Positions 53,957-61,923 of a stretch of 64,000 nucleotides of DNA are shown in pieces. Every line of letters begins with the position of its first letter. Position 1 is the stretch's first letter. The translations under genes and the position numbers were made by a program. This DNA is from SCGC-AAA076-P13 sp963926355. GTDB lineage: Bacteria > Pseudomonadota > Gammaproteobacteria > Magnimaribacterales > D2472. The stretch spans positions 1 through 64,000 of the forward strand of contig CAWUWW010000006.1 of assembly GCA_963926355.1 (NCBI GenBank). The letters are read 5' to 3'. Below the pieces are notes generated by a model. It was not told the origin of the DNA. It saw nothing but the letters and a program-made list of their open reading frames with translations, and made no database searches.

Positions 53957-55256
53957 ATGTAATTGTTGCCGGCTGAGTAGATGCATACTTAATGCATCCT
54001 GACAGTTCGTCTGTGTCAGTTATCCCAACCCAAAAAATATTCCAATCTTCATGCCTCTGGAATCCATCACAAACGTCTTTATAAAAATTATTTATAGAGT
54101 TTTTCGATCTTGACCTCCAGAATATTTTAGTATGATTTGATGTCATCTTGTTCCACATGGCATTCCCTAAACCCTCCCCCCTTGCTGAGCTAATTACGGC
54201 AAATTTATCCATATAAGCTATATCATGCTGATAAGACATTACTATTGCAGCTCTATTGCAAGAGCTAATATAGAAATCTTTGGTACCGTTTGTAAAATAG
54301 TCATTAACTAGAGACCCGCCAAAAGAATTCTCTAGTATTTTAGTAAGCTTATTAATATTATTTTCATCTAGTACTTTTGAGTGGTTAATTTTATGACCTG
54401 CTTTCACTAAAGTACCGAAACCAGCATCAGTAAATAACTCTCTGTTTAAATGCAATGGCTTGGTAATAGAAACAGAGCTATTATTTGGCAGCGACTCTAA
54501 AAGTAGCTTAATTTGTTGAAGTTTTAATTTCATGCCTGAGTGAAGCCATTCTTTAGTCATAAGCCTCTCATAGTCATCTTTAATATTAATTGTAGAAATT
54601 AAATTATTATTTGCATCTAATATACCGCCAAGTTCGCTTAGAAAAATTACTTTGTCAGGAGCTATTTCTCTAGCTAAAGCAAGAGTGGCTTTATCTGCAT
54701 TGATATTAACCACTTGACCCTCTGGGGTTCTACCAACAGGAGCAATAACTGGAACACCATCGTTTGAAATAATATCTTTTATCTTATCTGAGAATGTCTC
54801 AATCACTTCTCCAACATATCCCAAGGATTGATTTGTAATATTGCATTCAAAAATTTCTCCAATCAAAGAAACAGCTTTTACGCCCTCATCTTTTAATGCA
54901 TCGGTAAGTTTTAAATTTTCTCTAGTAAATATAGATACTGCTACATCTAAAACTTCTTTAGTTGTAACTCTTTGGCCATCAAGAAAAGAAAACTCAATAC
55001 CCTGTTCCTCAAGTTCTTCAGAGAGCATTGGGCCAGCTCCATGAACTATAATAGGTCTTAAGCCAACTTCATCAAGAAAAGCTAAAGAAGAAACGAGATT
55101 TTCTAAATCACTTTGAATAACTGCTCCACCGACTTTAATTACAGCAAACCTATACTCGTCTGAAGAAAATCTTTCTAAATATTTTCTTATTTCCTTCTCG
55201 CTACTCATCCCGCTTAGTAGCTTTAGTATGGTATTTTTTGTAAAACTTTTATTCAT
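53946..55256 (-). CDS. argAB: Bifunctional N-acetylglutamate kinase / N-acetylglutamate synthase (ArgB-GNAT fusion)
   Basis: This 436-residue protein begins with an amino-acid-kinase domain (about 1-285): AVIKVGGAVIQSDLENL, IIVHGAGPMLSEELEEQGIE, INADKATLALAREIAPDKVIFLSE and TKEWLHSGMKLKLQQIKLLLES. A C-terminal GNAT domain (about 290-436) follows, with FYISSCNRAAIVM, MDKFAVISSARGEGLGNAMW (the acetyl-CoA loop) and FWRSRSKNSINNFY. This architecture matches the vertebrate-like NAGS/NAGK of Xanthomonas, Xylella and Maricaulis, which make and then phosphorylate N-acetylglutamate. No separate argA or argB is in the operon. Whether both activities persist is inferred; arginine feedback inhibition of such enzymes is known. 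It starts 4 nt after argG. Confidence 0.9.
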   Translation of the reverse strand: MNKSFTKNTILKLLSGMSSEKEIRKYLERFSSDEYRFAVIKVGGAVIQSDLENLVSSLAFLDEVGLRPIIVHGAGPMLSEELEEQGIEFSFLDGQRVTTKEVLDVAVSIFTRENLKLTDALKDEGVKAVSLIGEIFECNITNQSLGYVGEVIETFSDKIKDIISNDGVPVIAPVGRTPEGQVVNINADKATLALAREIAPDKVIFLSELGGILDANNNLISTINIKDDYERLMTKEWLHSGMKLKLQQIKLLLESLPNNSSVSITKPLHLNRELFTDAGFGTLVKAGHKINHSKVLDENNINKLTKILENSFGGSLVNDYFTNGTKDFYISSCNRAAIVMSYQHDIAYMDKFAVISSARGEGLGNAMWNKMTSNHTKIFWRSRSKNSINNFYKDVCDGFQRHEDWNIFWVGITDTDELSGCIKYASTQPATITYES

Positions 55257-55260
55257 TTTA

Positions 55261-56448
55261 TTATTTATTGATGTCAGTCCAGGTAGCAGTACTTTGACCT
55301 AAAAGCTTAATAAATCCAGTGGATTCTTCTACACCCCATGAAGCTGATTGTGCATATATAGCTTCTTTACTAACAAGAATTTTCTTAGCCTCCACTTGCA
55401 CAGCCTCAGCTTTCCCACCTGATAATAAAATAGTGACTATACCGTTAACTGGTTTTTGAATATCTTCTAGGAAGTTTTCTAGGTTTCTTGTAAGGGGATC
55501 AAAATAAAAACCTCCATACACAAGCTCAACCCATTTTTTACCTACTATAGGCTTAAAGAAGTTTTGTTTATCAGTAAAAATAGCCTCTTCAAGTGCTCTA
55601 TGGGCTCTTTGAAGAATTGTTATTCCAGGAGCTTCAAATAAAAACCTACCTTTGATACCAATAATGGTGTCACTTGCAAATATTTCTCTTCCAACTCCAT
55701 ACTTGCCTCCCAATGAATTTAAAGTTCTAAGAATTTCTGGACCATTTATTAACTTCCCGTTAAGTTTTTTTGCCTCACCTTTCTTAAATTCAATAGTGAT
55801 TTTTTTAGTAGTCTGAGGGTACTTATCTGGGGTACTGCAAAGAATGTAGCTCTCAGAAGAAGGTTCTTTCCATTCATCAATTTCTGATCCGGAAACTGTA
55901 GCTCCCATTAGGTTTTCGTTAACACTATACGTGGAGTGTAAAGAAGAAACTTTAAAGCCTCTATCTTGAAGATACTCTTTTTCATAACCTCTAACATCAG
56001 ACACTTTATTTTGAATTTCTCTAATTGGAGTAATTGTTTTGTAATTGCCAAAAGCTTGAATAGATAAGTCAAATCTTACTTGATCATTACCCATACCAGT
56101 GCAGCCATGAGAAATATATTTTGTATTAAGCTTTTTACATAATTTTATTGCCTCTTTAACAATTAAATATCTGTCAGAGCACAGAGCTGGGTACTTGTCT
56201 TGATATAAAGAACCTGACCAAACCAATGGTTTGATAATTTCTTTCCATAATGATGAGTCTATATTTACATTAATATGCTTTTTTGCACCTAGCTCATTTG
56301 CTCTTTTAGTAATTTTATCCTCTTCTTTCTTGGAAGTACCGCCTGTATTTACAAATATTGTATGAACTTCGAAGCCCTGTTCTATAAGATAAGGTACACA
56401 AAAACTTGTGTCCAAACCTCCAGAAAATGCTAAAACAATTTTTTTCAT
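55261..56448 (-). CDS. argG: Argininosuccinate synthase
   Basis: ArgG joins citrulline and aspartate with ATP to form argininosuccinate. The 395 residues start KKIVLAFSGGLDTSFCVPYL (PP-loop ATP pyrophosphatase motif), with the citrulline and Asp-binding segment SHGCTGMGNDQVRFD and the later TYSVNENLMGATVSGSEIDEW. In the acetylornithine route, some ArgG proteins act after deacetylation of acetylcitrulline; the deacetylase gene argE is not present in this operon. It is 1 nt downstream of the carbamoyltransferase gene, so the operon order is argF'-argG-argAB-argC-argH. Confidence 0.95.
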   Translation of the reverse strand: MKKIVLAFSGGLDTSFCVPYLIEQGFEVHTIFVNTGGTSKKEEDKITKRANELGAKKHINVNIDSSLWKEIIKPLVWSGSLYQDKYPALCSDRYLIVKEAIKLCKKLNTKYISHGCTGMGNDQVRFDLSIQAFGNYKTITPIREIQNKVSDVRGYEKEYLQDRGFKVSSLHSTYSVNENLMGATVSGSEIDEWKEPSSESYILCSTPDKYPQTTKKITIEFKKGEAKKLNGKLINGPEILRTLNSLGGKYGVGREIFASDTIIGIKGRFLFEAPGITILQRAHRALEEAIFTDKQNFFKPIVGKKWVELVYGGFYFDPLTRNLENFLEDIQKPVNGIVTILLSGGKAEAVQVEAKKILVSKEAIYAQSASWGVEESTGFIKLLGQSTATWTDINK

Positions 56449-56449
56449 T

Positions 56450-57451
56450 TTATTTATCCTTTAATAATGTTGTTAATAATGATTTTTGAACATGCATTCT
56501 ATTCCCAGCCTCTTGAACAGCCACGCAATAATCAGCATCCATGACGGCATCAGTAGCTTTTATATTCCTTCTTAATGGGAGGCAGTGACTGAATATTGCA
56601 TTATCAGTCATAGACATTTTATTTTCATCAACTATAAAGTGCTTGTATTGATCTCTAATAATTTTTTCTGGTTCTGGATTTCCATAATAATTAAGTGATC
56701 CCCAGCTTTTTGCATAAACAACATCAGCATTTGAGTACCCCTCTTCAATATTATGCGTTACTGTAAAAGAAGTTCCATTTGCCTTACAGTTAGATTTAGC
56801 TTGGGATGTATAGTTATTATGAAGAATATAGTCATCTGATGGGCACAATAACCTTACATTCATTCCAAATTTACTTGCTATCATCAAAGAAGAGTTTGCT
56901 ACTGCGGTGTTCAAGGGTTTTGGATGATAGGTCCATGTAAGTAAGTAATCTTTTCCAGAGAGGTCTCCCAGCTGTTCTTGAAGCGTTAATATATGAGCTA
57001 GCTCTTGGCATGGATGAGTGATGGTCTCCATGTTTACCACAGGTACGGAAGCATATTTAGAGAAGCTATTAATTATATTGTCAGATAAATCCTCATCGAG
57101 ATTAATAAACTTAGGAAATGCTCTAATAGCAATAAGATCGCAGTACTCTGATAAAACTCCGGCAACCTCAATAATGTGCTCTTCTGATTCAGAATCCATT
57201 ATAGAATTTAATTTAAACTCTATAGGCCAGGCATCTTTTCCAGGATGAAGAACTACTGCATAACCACCTAATTCTTGCACACCAATTTCAAAACTAGTTC
57301 TAGTTCTCATAGATGGATTGAAAAATAATAACGCCACAGATTTATTCTTAAGCGTTTCCTGAAATTTATTTATTTTAAGATCTTTAGCATAATCCAAGAT
57401 ATCTTGTAATTCGTCCTTAGACCAGTCTGATGTAGAGATAAAATTTTTCAT
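56450..57451 (-). CDS. argF': N-acetylornithine carbamoyltransferase (AOTCase)
   Basis: AOTCase makes N-acetylcitrulline from N-acetylornithine and carbamoyl phosphate, an alternative to ordinary ornithine transcarbamylase. The 333 residues carry the carbamoyl-phosphate motif FFNPSMRTRTSFE, PGKDAWPIEF, METITHPCQELAH, LTWTYHPKPLNTAVANS and HCLPLRRNIKATDAVMD. From memory these match Xanthomonas campestris AOTCase nearly residue for residue. The Glu that determines acetyl over succinyl specificity there (Glu92) aligns with a Glu in DSESEEH. Ordinary OTC has HCLPAHRG instead. ATG 57451 is chosen; the longer frame starts in the terminator U-tract. It is the first structural gene of the operon and sits behind an attenuator. 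Confidence 0.93.
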   Translation of the reverse strand: MKNFISTSDWSKDELQDILDYAKDLKINKFQETLKNKSVALLFFNPSMRTRTSFEIGVQELGGYAVVLHPGKDAWPIEFKLNSIMDSESEEHIIEVAGVLSEYCDLIAIRAFPKFINLDEDLSDNIINSFSKYASVPVVNMETITHPCQELAHILTLQEQLGDLSGKDYLLTWTYHPKPLNTAVANSSLMIASKFGMNVRLLCPSDDYILHNNYTSQAKSNCKANGTSFTVTHNIEEGYSNADVVYAKSWGSLNYYGNPEPEKIIRDQYKHFIVDENKMSMTDNAIFSHCLPLRRNIKATDAVMDADYCVAVQEAGNRMHVQKSLLTTLLKDK

Positions 57452-57467
57452 AATTAGTATTTTAAGT

Positions 57468-57520
57468 AAAAAAAAACCCAGCAAATGGCTGGGTCTAATT
57501 TACAAATAGATAGATCCAGC
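57468..57520 (-). promoter_or_regulatory. Transcription attenuator of the arginine operon (antiterminator/terminator)
   Basis: RNA arms 57488-57494 (ACCCAGC) and 57476-57482 (GCTGGGT) form a perfect 7-bp hairpin with a 5-nt loop, followed by U8: a Rho-independent terminator 24 nt or less before the carbamoyltransferase ATG. Alternatively GCTGGATCTA (57520-57511) pairs with TAGACCCAGC (57497-57488) with one A-C mismatch. The two hairpins share an arm and exclude each other. The upstream arm begins at the leader-peptide stop codon, so a ribosome there would block the antiterminator. Behaviour is inferred. Confidence 0.8.
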
Positions 57521-57564
57521 TATATTGGCAGTACCCGTCTTACTTGTATTTTAAAGTTGTTCAT
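57520..57564 (-). CDS. Arginine operon leader peptide MNNFKIQVRRVLPI
   Basis: A 14-codon open frame, ATG to TAG, lies between the arginine-operon promoter and the terminator hairpin. Codons 9 and 10 are adjacent arginines (AGA CGG, 57540-57535). The layout resembles E. coli TrpL, also 14 residues with tandem Trp codons at 10-11. It is too short for automatic ORF finding. Shortage of charged tRNA-Arg would stall the ribosome on these codons, freeing the antiterminator arm. No clear ribosome-binding site precedes the ATG, and the predicted transcription start is only about 4 nt upstream, so initiation may be leaderless. Function is inferred from layout. Confidence 0.75.
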   Translation of the reverse strand: MNNFKIQVRRVLPI

Positions 57565-57574
57565 TTCAGAAATT

Positions 57575-57602
57575 AGTATATATAAAATATTAAGTTTGTA
57601 AA
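57575..57602 (-). promoter_or_regulatory. Promoter of the arginine operon
   Basis: On the minus strand TTTACA (-35, RNA-like strand of 57602-57597) and TATACT (-10, 57580-57575) are 16 bp apart. Predicted start is near 57568, just before the leader peptide ATG at 57564. The -35 lies inside the palindrome 57596-57610. Confidence 0.6.
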
Positions 57603-57610
57603 CTTTACAA
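57596..57610. repeat. Perfect palindrome over the arginine-operon -35, candidate operator
   Basis: TTGTAAA-C-TTTACAA is a perfect 7-1-7 inverted repeat overlapping the -35 hexamer and lying 8 nt after the stop of the methyltransferase-like gene. It does not resemble the ArgR box of E. coli. The core TGTAAAGTTTAC (minus strand) is also present at 40641-40652 upstream of sppA. Confidence 0.45.
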
Positions 57611-57617
57611 CCTTGAC

Positions 57618-58061
57618 CTATAGCCATCGTCTTGTTTTTTTTGAGTAATCACTCCATTCAGTAAATTTTTGGCTCATAACCTTTTCTTCAGGAATGATCT
57701 GAAATACCGTTATGTATATCATAAAACTAACTATAAAAATCGGTGTTAATAAGGCTCCAAAAGATATGCCAGAGCCTAGAATGATAAATACCATACCTAG
57801 ATACATGGGGTTTCTAGATATATTAAATGGCCCTGATGTAACTAAATATGACGCCTTGTCAGGACTCATTGGATTGATTGTAGTTTGTACTTTTTTAAAC
57901 TCTTTTGCGGCATAAATTAATATTGACATTCCTAATAGAATGAGAAGAAATCCAATAAGAATATTGGTACTGTATTTAAATTGAGGAAAAATTAAATTTA
58001 CAAGATAGTTGATTGCTAAGAAAAAGAAAGTAACTATCGGCGGAGGAATCCTTGTATGCAT
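57618..58061 (-). CDS. Isoprenylcysteine carboxyl methyltransferase (ICMT/PEMT)-family membrane protein
   Basis: A 147-residue integral membrane protein with four hydrophobic segments. The motif VTSGPFNISRNPMYLGMVF, then IIPEEKVMSQKFTEWSDYSKKTRRWL, is the conserved SAM-binding C-terminal half of the ICMT/phospholipid methyltransferase superfamily. Bacterial members methylate lipids or have unknown substrates. It is separated from the downstream arginine leader by the palindrome and promoter only, and from tRNA-Leu upstream by 30 nt. Confidence 0.82.
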   Translation of the reverse strand: MHTRIPPPIVTFFFLAINYLVNLIFPQFKYSTNILIGFLLILLGMSILIYAAKEFKKVQTTINPMSPDKASYLVTSGPFNISRNPMYLGMVFIILGSGISFGALLTPIFIVSFMIYITVFQIIPEEKVMSQKFTEWSDYSKKTRRWL

Positions 58062-58091
58062 TAAGCAAGTTTAAAATAAATTCTTTTTAAT

Positions 58092-58176
58092 TGGTAGGGA
58101 TGGAGGGGATCGAACCCCCACGCCTTGCGGCACTAGGTTCTAAACCTAGCGTGTCTACCAGTTCCACCACATCCCC
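58092..58176 (-). tRNA. tRNA-Leu (anticodon TAG)
   Basis: The minus strand folds with acceptor GGGGATG/CATCCCT (one G-U), anticodon stem CTAGG/CCTAG with loop TTTAGAA, a long variable arm TGCCGCAAGGCG as in class II tRNAs, T-loop TTCGATC, A73 and encoded CCA. It reads CUA codons and perhaps other CUN codons. Confidence 0.96.
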
Positions 58177-58225
58177 AGAAAGAAGCATTATATAGATTAT
58201 TATTAATTAAAGGAAAGGTTAAATT

Positions 58226-58615
58226 TTACAAATCGTAAGAAATTTGATTCTTTCTACTTTTGTGAATTGTATATAGTGAAATACAAAAAATGAAACCCAC
58301 TATAAAAGTTGCCACTGAGAAGTCAGTAAAGCCTTCATAAATAAAACCAAAAATTTTTGCAACCATCATTGTTGAAGTGATGTAAATCAAAATAGTTCCT
58401 ATTTGAACTTTTGATGAAGAGTAAACATACCTAATGGTTAAATAGCCACAAGCCAATATAAATCCAGCATAGGTCCTAACCAGGATTGATTGATCAGCAC
58501 CTTCTATAGAAAATGGAATGAAAATATTATTAACATTCGGACCAAAAACAGTAACTGCCCCCATTACTAAAAATAATAAGCCAATAGAAACTAAAAATAT
58601 TCTAAAAATAATCAT
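58226..58615 (-). CDS. Small four-TM membrane protein, DUF4345-like
   Basis: A 129-residue protein starting MIIFRIFLVSIGLLFLVMG, with four hydrophobic segments and LVRTYAGFILACGYLTIRY in the middle, a pattern resembling DUF4345. Function is unknown. The ATG at 58615 overlaps the preceding stop as ATGA and has GGAG 4 nt upstream; a longer frame from 58672 lies inside the upstream gene and is rejected. It is translationally coupled to the 70-residue membrane protein before it. Confidence 0.7.
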   Translation of the reverse strand: MIIFRIFLVSIGLLFLVMGAVTVFGPNVNNIFIPFSIEGADQSILVRTYAGFILACGYLTIRYVYSSSKVQIGTILIYITSTMMVAKIFGFIYEGFTDFSVATFIVGFIFCISLYTIHKSRKNQISYDL

Positions 58616-58824
58616 AATACTCCAAGCATATAAAGGGCTATAAGAAAAGAAATTCCTCCAACACCCATCCAAATATACATTTCTTTATAATTTTTAAACT
58701 TATATGAGTTAATTGCAAGGAAACAGCAAAAAATTGGAGCAACTACCAAAACCCCATATCCAATTAATATTGCCAAAGGTATGAATGCTAATAGTAAAAA
58801 AGCTTGTAAAAACCACTTATTCAT
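58612..58824 (-). CDS. Small two-TM membrane protein of unknown function
   Basis: A 70-residue protein, MNKWFLQAFLLLAFIPLAIL and so on, with two long hydrophobic segments (about 6-38 and 50-68) around a short polar loop NSYKFKNYKEM. I do not recognise a family. ATG 58824 is preferred over an in-frame TTG at 58839. It overlaps the next gene by 4 nt (ATGA), and that coupling is the best evidence that it is real. Confidence 0.6.
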   Translation of the reverse strand: MNKWFLQAFLLLAFIPLAILIGYGVLVVAPIFCCFLAINSYKFKNYKEMYIWMGVGGISFLIALYMLGVL

Positions 58825-58861
58825 AGGGTTATAAGACAACTATTTGAATATATTGTCAATT

Positions 58862-59509
58862 CTATTCGGACTCAAACTCTAAATTATCACTGTCCATGGC
58901 GGATATCTCAGTTTGAATCTCTGCAATTGTTTGATTTAGCTGAATTTTATAAGTATTAAGTGCTTGAACTGAATCATCGATTAAAATAAGTTGGGTTTCT
59001 AATGATTTAATAGTTCTTTGAATATCTTGCATCTCCGAGATACCAAGAGTAAGTTTGTTTATTTGTAATTCATTATTTTTAATAGTCTGTTTATTTAATT
59101 TAATTTCTTTGGAAGATGTTTGAGTGATGGTAAGCAAGTCTTTAGAGATTTTTTCTAACTCTGTTAGAGATTTACTTAATTTGGCAATATTAACTTTATT
59201 TTTTTTGTTACTTAAATCCCAAAGCTTTCTAACCTCTTTATCTAAGAATTGTATAGAGGAGCTAATATCAGTAAGAGAGTCATTGTTAGTTTCATCTGCA
59301 ATATTGATTTGTTCTTCAATGATTACCAATCTATTATCTATTAATTCTAAAGTTGTATTAATCGACTTTGATTCAAAACTTTGCCATATAGCAAGAGATA
59401 AAATACTCATAAAAACAAGAATGTATATAAAACCAATAAATAAGCCTCCTGAGCTAGATTTATTTAAGTAGGCAGGTGATGTTTTGTCTGGTCTTATGTC
59501 TGAGTTCAT
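58862..59509 (-). CDS. Single-TM coiled-coil protein of unknown function
   Basis: A 215-residue protein with a polar N-terminus, one TM segment (about 22-43, GLFIGFIYILVFMSILSLAIW), then an almost uninterrupted helical coiled coil rich in Leu, Ile, Lys and Gln at heptad spacing to the C-terminus. The topology suggests a cytoplasmic N-terminus and a periplasmic coiled coil. There are no catalytic motifs. It is divergent from the acyl-CoA dehydrogenase at 59577. It could be an envelope spacer or division-associated protein; no function is assigned. Confidence 0.7.
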   Translation of the reverse strand: MNSDIRPDKTSPAYLNKSSSGGLFIGFIYILVFMSILSLAIWQSFESKSINTTLELIDNRLVIIEEQINIADETNNDSLTDISSSIQFLDKEVRKLWDLSNKKNKVNIAKLSKSLTELEKISKDLLTITQTSSKEIKLNKQTIKNNELQINKLTLGISEMQDIQRTIKSLETQLILIDDSVQALNTYKIQLNQTIAEIQTEISAMDSDNLEFESE

Positions 59510-59576
59510 GTTTTTATAAATGATTTTATTAGCCTATAATAATTAAATCATATTTTACATTAACTAAAGATTATTT

Positions 59577-60689
59577 ATGAATTTAGATTTTTCAAATGAC
59601 CAAAAATTTCTTCAAGAAGAGGCGAGAAAGTTTCTCGAGAAAGAAGGCTCAATCAATAGAAATAGAAAAGTATTAGATTCTGATCATAATACTGATATTG
59701 AACTCTGGAATAAAATAGTTGATCTTGGATGGACTGGAATTAGAATTCCTGAAGAGTATGGGGGGCTTGGCTTATCTCATTTAGAACTATGTGTTGTTGC
59801 AGAGGAGCTAGGAAGATTTCTTGCTCCGGTGCCTTTCTCATCTTCTGTCTACCTATTTACAGAAGCTATTATAAAGTATGCCAATGAGGACATGAAAAAA
59901 GAGATCTTACCTAAAATAATCACTGGTCAAATTATTGGAACTCTTGCAGTGACTGAGGAGTTATGTGCGCCCACAGCCTTTAATATAAAAACTGAAGTTA
60001 TTAATAACCATATCTCAGGCAAAAAAATTGCAGTACCAGATGCTGGAATTGCCACACATTCTATTATTGTAGCTAAATCAGGGGACTCTATAAGCTTAAA
60101 CCTTGTAGATCATTCTTTAAATCAAGTTACTATCTCCCATCAAGAAAATATTGATGAAAGTAGAGGTCATTTTTCAATTGTTCTTAATGAAGCTCAGTGT
60201 GAACTTATTGGGGATACGTCTAATGGATGGCATTTATTTGAATCATTAATGGATCAGGCTGCTGTTTTATTTAGCTTTGAGCAGCTAGGCGGGTCTCAAG
60301 CTTCCTTGGATATGGCAGTTAGTTATGCAAAAGAGCGATATGCTTTTGGTAGACCGATAGGATCCTTTCAAGCCATTAAACACAAACTAGCTGATATGTA
60401 TATTGCATTAACTTTAGCAAAATCAAATTGCTATTATGCAGCCTGGGCTCTTTCCTCAGATTCATCAGACCTGCCTACAGCTGCAGCAACAGCAAGAGTA
60501 AGCTCAACAAAGGCATATCAATTCTGCTCAAAAGAGAACATCCAAACACACGGAGGTAATGGTTTTACATGGGAATATGATTGTCATATGTTCTATCGAA
60601 GATCAAAACTTCTTTCTGTAAATATTGGCTCTCTTGGGAAATGGAAAGAGAAGTTAGTAAGCAGTCTTGAACAATCAAATAAAAATTAG
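59577..60689 (+). CDS. Acyl-CoA dehydrogenase family protein (short subunit, 370 aa)
   Basis: An FAD-dependent alpha,beta-dehydrogenase-fold protein. The N-terminal helical domain contains GWTGIRIPEEYGGLGLSHLELCVVAEELGRF; the C-terminal helical domain has YAKERYAFGRPIGSFQAIKHKLADM, AARVSSTKAYQFCSKENIQTHGGNGFTWEYDCHMFYRR, a typical ACAD segment. The middle FAD/acyl-binding part is degenerate (TEELCAPTA). It lies 8 nt before a second, 406-residue ACAD gene. Such short/long pairs in actinobacteria (ChsE and FadE types) form heterotetramers, so these two may be subunits of one enzyme. Substrate is unknown. TATAAT at 59535-59540 is a possible -10. Confidence 0.88.
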   Translation: MNLDFSNDQKFLQEEARKFLEKEGSINRNRKVLDSDHNTDIELWNKIVDLGWTGIRIPEEYGGLGLSHLELCVVAEELGRFLAPVPFSSSVYLFTEAIIKYANEDMKKEILPKIITGQIIGTLAVTEELCAPTAFNIKTEVINNHISGKKIAVPDAGIATHSIIVAKSGDSISLNLVDHSLNQVTISHQENIDESRGHFSIVLNEAQCELIGDTSNGWHLFESLMDQAAVLFSFEQLGGSQASLDMAVSYAKERYAFGRPIGSFQAIKHKLADMYIALTLAKSNCYYAAWALSSDSSDLPTAAATARVSSTKAYQFCSKENIQTHGGNGFTWEYDCHMFYRRSKLLSVNIGSLGKWKEKLVSSLEQSNKN

Positions 60690-60697
60690 GAAGAGCT

Positions 60698-61918
60698 ATG
60701 GATTTTAATGACACACCTGAACAAGCTAAATTTAGAAAAACTTGCAGAAAATGGCTGGAAGATAATGCTGAATTAAGCTCAGGGGGTTCTAGAGAAGATT
60801 CTTTTGGAAATATTGACTATCTTGAAGTTGCTAAAGAATGGCAAAGAAAAAAATATCAAGCTGGTTGGGCTATGCTACATTGGCCAAAAAGCTACGGTGG
60901 AATTGAAGCCTCACCAATTGAAAGAATTATTTGGTCTGAAGAAGAGTCAAAGTTTAATGTACCAAAGGGTATTTTTGAAATAGGACTTGGAATGTGTGGC
61001 CCTGTGATGATGCAATATGCAACTGAAGAACAAAAATCTAGATTTCTTCCACCCATGGCTGAAGGTAAAGAGATTTGGTGTCAGTTATTTTCCGAACCAT
61101 CAGCTGGATCTGATGTTGCTGGACTTAGAAGTAAAGCTGTTAAAAATGGAGATGAGTGGATAGTTAATGGTCAGAAGGTTTGGACTTCTGGAGCCCATTT
61201 TTGTGATTATGGAATTTTAGTTGTCAGGCATGATGCTAATTTAGACAAACACAAAGGAATGACTTTCTTTTTTGTTGATATGAAATCTCCAGGAATTGAA
61301 GTAAAACCTATTAAACAAATAACTGGTGGATCTAGCTTTAATGAGGTTTATTTTAATGATGTAGTAATTCCAGATACCCAAAGATTAGGAGATATAGGTG
61401 ATGGCTGGAAGGTAGCCATAACAACTCTTATGAATGAAAGATTAGCCGTTGGAGATGCAAGTGGGGCTGATGTAGAAGATGCATTTAGGTGGGCTAAAAA
61501 CCAAGATGATTCCGGAGAACCATTAATCAATAATAAAGCTGCTAGAGGCTTAATTGCAGATTGGTATTGTGAGGCTAATGGTCTTAAAAATACTAAGTTA
61601 CGAACTATGTCTGCCCTTTCAAAAGGAGAAACACCTGGGCCTGAAGCATCTATAACGAAAGTTGTTAGTGCTAATAAGCTTCAGAATATTGGTAACTTTG
61701 GAATTGACTCACTTGACATGGCAGGAATGCTAAAATCTGAAGATCCTGATATTAAAAATTTTCAAGGCTCTTGGTTGGGGGCTCCTGGTTTGAGAATTGC
61801 TGGGGGGACTGATGAAATTCTTAGAAATATAATTGCAGAAAGAGTTTTAGGCCTTCCTCAAGACCAAAGAGCAGATAAAGGCATAGCTTTTAAAGATATT
61901 CCATCAGGAAACTCATAA
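60698..61918 (+). CDS. Acyl-CoA dehydrogenase family protein (long subunit, 406 aa)
   Basis: This ACAD has the full FAD-binding middle domain: QLFSEPSAGSDVAGLRSKAVKNGDEWIVNGQKVWTS and GGSSFNEVYFNDVVIPD. The C-terminal helical domain ends AGGTDEILRNIIAERVLGLP. In medium-chain ACAD the catalytic Glu sits in YEGT at this point; here it is AGGT, so the base is missing from that position or supplied elsewhere. That fits a heteromeric pair with the 370-residue protein 8 nt upstream. AGGAAGAG precedes the ATG. The gene ends 5 bp from the convergent alkyl-sulfatase-like gene. Confidence 0.88.
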   Translation: MDFNDTPEQAKFRKTCRKWLEDNAELSSGGSREDSFGNIDYLEVAKEWQRKKYQAGWAMLHWPKSYGGIEASPIERIIWSEEESKFNVPKGIFEIGLGMCGPVMMQYATEEQKSRFLPPMAEGKEIWCQLFSEPSAGSDVAGLRSKAVKNGDEWIVNGQKVWTSGAHFCDYGILVVRHDANLDKHKGMTFFFVDMKSPGIEVKPIKQITGGSSFNEVYFNDVVIPDTQRLGDIGDGWKVAITTLMNERLAVGDASGADVEDAFRWAKNQDDSGEPLINNKAARGLIADWYCEANGLKNTKLRTMSALSKGETPGPEASITKVVSANKLQNIGNFGIDSLDMAGMLKSEDPDIKNFQGSWLGAPGLRIAGGTDEILRNIIAERVLGLPQDQRADKGIAFKDIPSGNS

Positions 61919-61923
61919 TAAGG

